64,000 bases of DNA from Nisaea sp. (GTDB lineage: Bacteria; Pseudomonadota; Alphaproteobacteria; Thalassobaculales; Thalassobaculaceae): positions 1-64,000 of the forward strand of contig NZ_JAEPQA010000019.1 in NCBI RefSeq assembly GCF_017640745.1. Direction: 5' to 3'. Every line of letters starts with the position of its first letter. The first letter of the stretch is position 1. Both the position numbers and the translations under genes were made by a program. Shown in pieces: positions 58,615 through 64,000 of this stretch. The notes beneath the pieces are model-generated. The model ran no database searches and was not told the DNA's origin. It was given only the letters and a program-made list of their open reading frames with translations.

Positions 58615-59212
58615 ACGATATGCCCTCCAAGCGCAAGAGACATCCCTCGGGGTCCGACCAGCTCGGGGTGAGGGTTTCTGCCATATTCCATCTTTCACGA
58701 GCGGTAGTCAATTCCTTCTCGACCGCCCTACCCTTCAGGAAGAGGCAAATGCCGTCATCCTTCAGATGCGGCTTGGAGTAGTTAAGTAATACATCGACGG
58801 ACGCGAGAGCCCTCGCGGTCACAATATCAACATCTAGTGGGCTGACCGATTCTACCCTACTAGCGTGAATGGTCACTTCGGCGCCGCAGGCGCGGGCTGT
58901 TTCACGCAGGAAGACCGCCTTGCGCTGATCCGACTCGCAAAGATGCACATCCCGCGCACCCATGATCGCCAGTACCAGCCCGGGAAAGCCGGCGCCGCTT
59001 CCGATATCGAGCAGACGGCGATGATTCGGCGGCAGTTCGGGAAAGATCTGCGCGGAATCGAGGAAATGACGCAGCCAGATGTCCGGCAGCGTGCTCTTGG
59101 AGACAAGATTGATGGCGCGCTGATAGCGCTCGACCATCCCCGCATAGATTTTCAGGCGCTCGAACGTTTCACGTGAAACGCCCGTCCGGGAAGCAAACTC
59201 TTCGGGGCTCAC
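58586..59212 (-). CDS. rsmG: 16S rRNA (guanine-N7) methyltransferase RsmG
   Basis: This 208-residue enzyme methylates G527 of 16S rRNA. Motif I is [15 protein letters not shown]. The N-terminus contains [10 protein letters not shown], whose codons contain a parS site. The start is a GTG at 59212 in a GTGA overlap with the mnmG stop, so it is translationally coupled. It overlaps parA at the 3' end. Confidence 0.95.
   Translation of the reverse strand: MSPEEFASRTGVSRETFERLKIYAGMVERYQRAINLVSKSTLPDIWLRHFLDSAQIFPELPPNHRRLLDIGSGAGFPGLVLAIMGARDVHLCESDQRKAVFLRETARACGAEVTIHASRVESVSPLDVDIVTARALASVDVLLNYSKPHLKDDGICLFLKGRAVEKELTTARERWNMAETLTPSWSDPEGCLLRLEGISYVGSHDAEG
59165..59180. other. parS site inside rsmG
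   Basis: CGTTTCACGTGAAACG at 59165-59180 is a 16-base perfect palindrome; its central 14 bases match the conserved bacterial parS core GTTTCACGTGAAAC. It encodes Val-Ser-Arg-Glu-Thr of RsmG. It is exactly 2000 bases from the second site. Confidence 0.85.
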
Positions 59213-61068
59213 GCTGCGTCCCTGCCGATCCGGCGCACGTGGCGCAGCAGCAGAATGACGGCCGCCGGGGTCACGCCGTCGATCCGCGCCGCCTGGCCGA
59301 TCGTCCGCGGCGCAACCTTGATCAGCTTCTCGCGTACCTCGTTCGAAAGTCCCGAGATCGCGGCATAGTCGAGCGTCCCCGGGATCTCCAGCGCCTCGTC
59401 GCGGCGATAAGCCGCGACGTCGCTTTCCTGACGCTCGATATAGCCGGCATATTGCGCGTCGATCTGCACCTGCTCCGCGACCGCGGGCTCCAGGGTGCCG
59501 AGTTCTGGCCAGAGAGCCACCAAGCCATCCCAGCTCACGGTGCGGTAGCCGAGAATGTCGAACGCACTGCGCCAGACGCCGTCCTGATTGACCTTGATCC
59601 CGGCCTTCTGAAGCGCGTTCGGCGTGCCGCCAAGCCTGCGGGCCAGCGCCCGCCCCTCCTCGACCGCCGCGAGCTTCTCCATGAAACGCGCCGCGCGCGT
59701 ATCGCCGACACAGCCGATCTCCATGCCCTTCGCGGTCAGACGCTGGTCCGCATTGTCAGCACGCAGCCGCAGCCGGTACTCGGCCCGCGAGGTCAGCATG
59801 CGGTAAGGCTCGCTGACGCCCTTTGTCACGAGATCGTCGATCAGCACGCCGATATAGGCGTCGGCCCGGTCGAGCACGAAACGCTCGCCCCGGCCGCCGG
59901 TCCGGAGCGCTGCGTTGACGCCGGCCATCAGACCCTGCGCCGCCGCTTCCTCGTAGCCCGTGGTTCCGTTGATCTGTCCGGCAAAATAGAGACCCGGCAC
60001 CCGCTTGGTTTCCAGCGTGTGCGAGAGCTCCCGCGGATCAACGTAATCATATTCGATCGCGTAGCCCGGACGGATGATCCGCGCATTCTCCAGCCCCGGG
60101 ATGGTCTTGAACATCTCGTGCTGCACATCGGCCGGAAGCGAGGTCGAGATCCCGTTCGGATAGACCGTCGGATCGTCCAGTCCCTCAGGCTCCAGGAAGA
60201 TCTGGTGCTGCGAGCGGTCCTCGAAACGGACCACCTTGTCCTCGATGGAGGGACAGTAGCGCGGCCCCACGCCTTCGATCCGGCCGCCATACATCGCCGA
60301 GCGATGCAGATTGTCCCGGATGAGCTGATGCGTGCGCTCGTTGGTGTAGGTGATGAAGCAGCTGATCTGCGGCACCTCGATCCGGTCCGTCAGATAGGAG
60401 AAGGGCTCCGGCGGATCGTCCGCCTTCTGTTCCGGCAGCCCCGACCAGTCGATGGTCGTGCCGTCGAGACGGGCCGGCGTCCCGGTCTTGAGCCGTCCGA
60501 GGCGGAACTGGAAACGGGCCAGCGTTTCCGCAAGGGCCACCGCCGGTGCATCTCCCACGCGGCCCGCCGGGCGGCGCTCCTCGCCGAGATGGATCTCGCC
60601 GCGCAGGAACGTCCCAGTGGTAAGCACCACCGCGCCCGCGCGGATCTCGCGCCCGCCCTCGACCACAATCCCGGCAATCGCGCCGCTCTCGTCAAGCAGC
60701 AGATCCTCGACCGAACTCGCCTCGATGGTGAGATTGTCCTCTTCAGCCAGAAGATCCTGGATCGCCTTGCGGTAAAGCGCCCGGTCCGCCTGGGCCCGGG
60801 GGCCGCGCACGGCCGGGCCCTTGCTCCGGTTCAGCATGCGGAACTGGATACCGGCGCGGTCAATGGCGCGGCCCATGATACCGTCCAGCGCATCGACTTC
60901 ACGCACGAGATGACCCTTGCCCAGCCCACCGATGGCCGGGTTACAGGACATTTCTCCGATGGTCTCGATCTTGTGGGTGGCGAGAAGCGTGCGGGCGCCC
61001 ATCCGGGCCGCCGCGGCCGCCGCTTCGCATCCGGCATGGCCGCCGCCCACGACAATCACGTCATACAT
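59209..61068 (-). CDS. mnmG: tRNA uridine-34 modification enzyme MnmG
   Basis: This 619-residue FAD protein (GidA) works with MnmE to install carboxymethylaminomethyl groups on wobble uridine. It starts [20 protein letters not shown] and has [20 protein letters not shown] and [22 protein letters not shown] at 61068 is chosen because the FAD motif follows at once; the open frame begins at 61107. It ends in the GTGA overlap with rsmG. Confidence 0.97.
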   Translation of the reverse strand: MYDVIVVGGGHAGCEAAAAAARMGARTLLATHKIETIGEMSCNPAIGGLGKGHLVREVDALDGIMGRAIDRAGIQFRMLNRSKGPAVRGPRAQADRALYRKAIQDLLAEEDNLTIEASSVEDLLLDESGAIAGIVVEGGREIRAGAVVLTTGTFLRGEIHLGEERRPAGRVGDAPAVALAETLARFQFRLGRLKTGTPARLDGTTIDWSGLPEQKADDPPEPFSYLTDRIEVPQISCFITYTNERTHQLIRDNLHRSAMYGGRIEGVGPRYCPSIEDKVVRFEDRSQHQIFLEPEGLDDPTVYPNGISTSLPADVQHEMFKTIPGLENARIIRPGYAIEYDYVDPRELSHTLETKRVPGLYFAGQINGTTGYEEAAAQGLMAGVNAALRTGGRGERFVLDRADAYIGVLIDDLVTKGVSEPYRMLTSRAEYRLRLRADNADQRLTAKGMEIGCVGDTRAARFMEKLAAVEEGRALARRLGGTPNALQKAGIKVNQDGVWRSAFDILGYRTVSWDGLVALWPELGTLEPAVAEQVQIDAQYAGYIERQESDVAAYRRDEALEIPGTLDYAAISGLSNEVREKLIKVAPRTIGQAARIDGVTPAAVILLLRHVRRIGRDAA

Positions 61069-61164
61069 GGAACCAGTCTCCGGATCGCATGGTTCTCGGT
61101 GCGGCACAAAATGAGGTTCCGCCCGGGAAAACGCAATGCTTCATTCGCGATACCGGCCCTGCGT

Positions 61165-61180
61165 GTTTCACGTGAAACAG
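61165..61180. other. parS site between mnmG and mnmE
   Basis: TGTTTCACGTGAAACA at 61165-61180 is an exact match to the consensus 16-base parS palindrome. It lies in the 118-base gap between mnmE and mnmG, 97 bases upstream of the mnmG start. Confidence 0.93.
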
Positions 61181-61186
61181 GACCGC

Positions 61187-62539
61187 TTATTTGCCGATAC
61201 AGAACTCTGAAAACACAAGATCCAGTATCTCTTCGATATCCACCGCGCCGGTGACCCTTCCGAGCGCGCGGGCGGCGAGACGCAGGTCCTCGGCGACGAG
61301 ACCGTATTCCACCTCTTCCTCGCCCGCTTCGAAGGCCGCGAGCGCCGCGGCCCGGCGCAGATGCTCGAGACACTCCGAAAGGCCCTCGCGGTGCCGGGCC
61401 CGCGTCAGGGCCGGAGCTTCCCCGATATCCATCAACTCGGCCGCCACCTCCCCAATCCGGGACAGAAGCGCGTCCAGCCCCTCGCCTGTCTTGACCGAGA
61501 TCGCGATCCTGTCGGCAGGAAGCTGGGTCCGGGCCTCGACGGAGAGCTGATCGGCTTTCGTCGCCACCAGGATGCGCTCCCGACCTTCTCCGGTCTCCGC
61601 CGGCAGGGCTTCTTCTGCCGCATCGCGGAGATCGAGCACCAAATCGGCGCTCGCGGCCCAGGCCCTCGCCCTGCGAATCCCCTCGGTCTCTACCGAATCC
61701 ATACTTTCACGGAGCCCGGCCGTATCCGCTACCAGCACGGGGAATCCCTTTATGTCGAGATGAACCTCGATCACGTCCCGAGTCGTACCCGCTACATCGG
61801 ACACTATCGCGGCATCCCTTCTGGAGAGCCAGTTCAGGAGGGATGACTTGCCCGCATTCGGGGGGCCGACGATGGCCATACGAAGTCCGTCCCGGAGGCG
61901 CTCCCCGCGCCCGCCATCGTCGAGATGGGCCGCAATACCGGTTTCCAGCGCGTCCATCTGACCGCGGATCTGCTGCCAGACTTCTTCCGGCAGGTCCTCG
62001 TCCGGAAAATCCACCAGTGCCTCGATATAAGCGAGGATCTTGACGATCTGCGCCCGCCAGTCCGCGTAGAGCGCCCCGAGGGCGCCGCGGCTCTGGCGCC
62101 GCGCCTGGACACGCTGCGCGTCTGTTTCCGCGTCCACGAGATCCGCAATGCCTTCTGCCGCGGTCAGATCCATCTTTCCGTTGAGCACCGCGCGGCGGGA
62201 AAACTCCCCGGGCTCAGCGATGCGATATCCCGGCTGCTGTCCGAGGACCCGGAGCATCGCGGTTTCCACCGCCCGGCCGCCATGGAGCTGATATTCGACG
62301 ATGTCCTCGCCGGTGAAGCTCGCCGGCGCGGCAAAAGCCAGCACGAGACCGTCATCGACGATCTCATCCCCGTCCCGCACGGTCGCGCGGACCGCATAGC
62401 GCGGCTCGATCCCGACAAGGCCCGTCAGGCGCTGCAGGCCGTCGAAGGCACCCGGACCGGAGACCCGGAAGACAGCGACGCCCGCACGCCCCGCCGCGGA
62501 GGCGAGCGCATAGATCGTATCGTCAGGCGACCCGTTCAT
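61187..62539 (-). CDS. mnmE: tRNA uridine-34 modification GTPase MnmE
   Basis: This 450-residue GTPase (TrmE) is the partner of MnmG. It has an N-terminal folate-binding domain (TIYALASAAGRAGVAVFRVS), a central G domain (GPPNAGKSSLLNWL, VAGTTRDVIEVHL, DTAGLRE), and the C-terminal catalytic FCIGK. ATG at 62539 gives the family length. The neighbouring upstream gene is divergent, so rho, often nearby in relatives, is not adjacent. Confidence 0.97.
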   Translation of the reverse strand: MNGSPDDTIYALASAAGRAGVAVFRVSGPGAFDGLQRLTGLVGIEPRYAVRATVRDGDEIVDDGLVLAFAAPASFTGEDIVEYQLHGGRAVETAMLRVLGQQPGYRIAEPGEFSRRAVLNGKMDLTAAEGIADLVDAETDAQRVQARRQSRGALGALYADWRAQIVKILAYIEALVDFPDEDLPEEVWQQIRGQMDALETGIAAHLDDGGRGERLRDGLRMAIVGPPNAGKSSLLNWLSRRDAAIVSDVAGTTRDVIEVHLDIKGFPVLVADTAGLRESMDSVETEGIRRARAWAASADLVLDLRDAAEEALPAETGEGRERILVATKADQLSVEARTQLPADRIAISVKTGEGLDALLSRIGEVAAELMDIGEAPALTRARHREGLSECLEHLRRAAALAAFEAGEEEVEYGLVAEDLRLAARALGRVTGAVDIEEILDLVFSEFCIGK

Positions 62540-62644
62540 CAGCTGGCAGACTCCCGTGCCGTTCGCAGCGCTGGACCTTCGGCCCCTCAGCCCTCACCTT
62601 GGGTTGGAGGCGATCGTTTTCACTCCCGGACCGGACCCTGCCCC

Positions 62645-64000
62645 ATGCGCAACGAGCTCGACAAGGAAACCAGCCCCTACCTGCTGCAGCACAAGGACAA
62701 TCCCGTGCACTGGCAGACCTGGTCCGAGGACACCATCGCCGCCGCCCGCGCCGCCGACAAGCCGATCCTGCTCTCGGTCGGCTACGCCGCCTGCCATTGG
62801 TGCCATGTCATGGCCCACGAGAGCTTCGAGGATCCGGACACGGCGGCGGTGATGAACGAGCTCTTCGTCAACGTCAAGGTCGATCGCGAGGAACGACCGG
62901 ATCTCGACATGATCTACCAGACTGCGCTCGCCATCACCGGACAGCAGGGCGGCTGGCCGCTCACGATGTTCCTGACACCGGAAGGCGCGCCCTTCTGGGG
63001 CGGCACCTACTTTCCGCCAGAGCCACGCTATGGCCGTCCCTCCTTCCGCGACGTGCTGCGCCAGGTCGCGGGCGTCTATCGCGAAGAACCGGGACGCGTC
63101 GCGGGCAACGTCACCGCCATTTCCCAACGCCTCGACGCGGTCTTTGCCAGCAACCCCGGCGACGGCGTCCCGCTTGAGGCCGCGCCCGAGGTCGCCCGGC
63201 GCTTTCTGGCGGAGCACGATCCCGTGCACGGCGGGATCGGCGATGCGCCGAAATTCCCCCAGCCGACGATCCTGAAGTTCCTCTGGCGCACCGGCCAGCG
63301 AACCGGGGACGGGCAGATGCTCCAGGCGGTCCGCACCACCGTGACAGCCATGTGCGAGGGCGGGATCTACGACCATCTCGGCGGCGGCTTCGCGCGCTAT
63401 TCGACCGACGCGGAATGGCTGGTGCCGCATTTCGAAAAGATGCTCTACGACAATGCCCAGCTGCTCGCGCTGATGACCGAGATGCAGCGCCAGGAACCCA
63501 GCCCGCTCTACGAGCAGCGCATCCGCGAGACCGTCGGCTGGCTGTTCCGGGAGATGATCTCCGAGAGCGGCGGCTTCGCCTCCTCCCTCGATGCCGACAG
63601 TGAGGGTGTGGAAGGAAAATTCTATGTCTGGGATGCGGCGGAGATTGAACGCGCACTGACGGAAGCCGGGCTCGATGCCGCGCTCTTCGCCGCGCATTAC
63701 GACGTGATCCCGGGCGGGAACTGGGAAGGCGCGACGATCCTCAACCGCAGTCATCGCAAAGGCCCGTTCGAGGCCGAAACCGAGGAAAAACTCCGGGCCG
63801 CACGGACGCATCTCCTGAAGATCCGCGACGGCCGCATCCGACCCGGCTGGGACGACAAGGTGCTGGCGGACTGGAACGGCCTGACGATCGCCGCATTGGC
63901 GGACGCCGCCAGCCTCTTCGGCGAGGAAGAATGGCTGGAACGCGCCGAGACGGCTTTCACCATTATCACCTCGCACATGGAAGCGGACGGACGGCTGCTG
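62645..64000 (+). CDS. DUF255 thioredoxin-domain protein (YyaL/spermatogenesis-associated 20-like), partial
   Basis: This gene starts at ATG 62645 and runs off the right edge after 452 codons. It begins NELDKETSPYLLQHKDNPVHW and has the YAACHWCHVMAHESFED thioredoxin-like motif with CxxC, then GQQGGWPLTMFLTPEG and GGTYFPPEPRYG, all highly conserved in the YyaL family. Downstream there is an alpha/alpha toroid-like region (YDHLGGGFARYSTDAEWLVP, ADWNGLTIAALAD). Function is uncertain; relatives are about 670 residues long. Confidence 0.93.
   Translation, partial: MRNELDKETSPYLLQHKDNPVHWQTWSEDTIAAARAADKPILLSVGYAACHWCHVMAHESFEDPDTAAVMNELFVNVKVDREERPDLDMIYQTALAITGQQGGWPLTMFLTPEGAPFWGGTYFPPEPRYGRPSFRDVLRQVAGVYREEPGRVAGNVTAISQRLDAVFASNPGDGVPLEAAPEVARRFLAEHDPVHGGIGDAPKFPQPTILKFLWRTGQRTGDGQMLQAVRTTVTAMCEGGIYDHLGGGFARYSTDAEWLVPHFEKMLYDNAQLLALMTEMQRQEPSPLYEQRIRETVGWLFREMISESGGFASSLDADSEGVEGKFYVWDAAEIERALTEAGLDAALFAAHYDVIPGGNWEGATILNRSHRKGPFEAETEEKLRAARTHLLKIRDGRIRPGWDDKVLADWNGLTIAALADAASLFGEEEWLERAETAFTIITSHMEADGRLL

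Noticed and set aside
59173-61254. A 693-codon plus-strand frame antisense to mnmG
   Set aside because: Same type of composition shadow; mnmG has complete FAD and family motifs on the other strand.

Overview
The window is GC-rich DNA from an alphaproteobacterial chromosome. The evidence is the tight order mnmE-mnmG-rsmG-parA-parB with palindromic parS sites, a CcrM-type (GANTC) methyltransferase, a 180-kDa-class NAD-glutamate dehydrogenase, a GlnK/GlnZ-type P-II protein, and DUF3576, DUF4169 and DUF2946 proteins. The gene content fits a Rhodospirillales-like marine lineage, but genus is inference. No phage, insertion sequence, integron or CRISPR array was seen. The parS-parAB region at the right end suggests that side is origin-proximal.

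Layout. 1-5.2 kb: glnK diverges from a UbiH-family hydroxylase, then a four-gene minus-strand operon (YbbN thioredoxin, LON-domain protein, Trm112-like protein, DUF971), a YbaK/ProX deacylase, tRNA-Gly(GCC) and a terminator. 5.2-9.4 kb: a copper-type TonB receptor with a DUF2946 partner, an EamA transporter and a DUF465 protein. 9.4-21 kb: a CHASE hybrid kinase divergent from the NAD-glutamate dehydrogenase, an MFS transporter, ccrM and rnhB. 21-28.3 kb: LysE exporter; a radical SAM/DUF4169/kinase-like operon; two TIGR04283/TIGR04282-like glycosyltransferases; moaB; and a lytic transglycosylase behind an AT-rich upstream region. 28.5-33.8 kb: uracil-DNA glycosylase, ETF-ubiquinone oxidoreductase, a TPR lipoprotein and ispE.

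33.8-37.6 kb holds three consecutive minus-strand genes that share an N-terminal W-S-x-K-G ribbon-helix-helix-like module but differ in the rest: a transmembrane Sel1/peptidoglycan-binding protein, a coiled-coil protein and a short protein. After tRNA-Gln(TTG) come a membrane adenylate cyclase, a methyltransferase, an MBL-fold hydrolase, an orphan OmpR-type regulator, DUF427, an alpha/beta hydrolase and a RibA with a degenerate N-terminal half. An orphan gene at 44.2 kb sits behind a strong sigma-54-type promoter. At 45.7-50.3 kb, a JmjC-type oxygenase, two PAPS sulfotransferases (one fused to TPRs) and a YggS protein form one compact unit next to a highly structured porin gene.

51.9-64 kb is core housekeeping: DUF3576, leuS, lptE and holA on the plus strand converge on parB, parA, rsmG, mnmG and mnmE on the minus strand, with one parS inside rsmG and one between mnmG and mnmE. 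A DUF255 thioredoxin-domain gene runs off the right edge. The most system-like candidates are the oxygenase-sulfotransferase unit, the three WSxKG proteins and the sigma-54-driven orphan.
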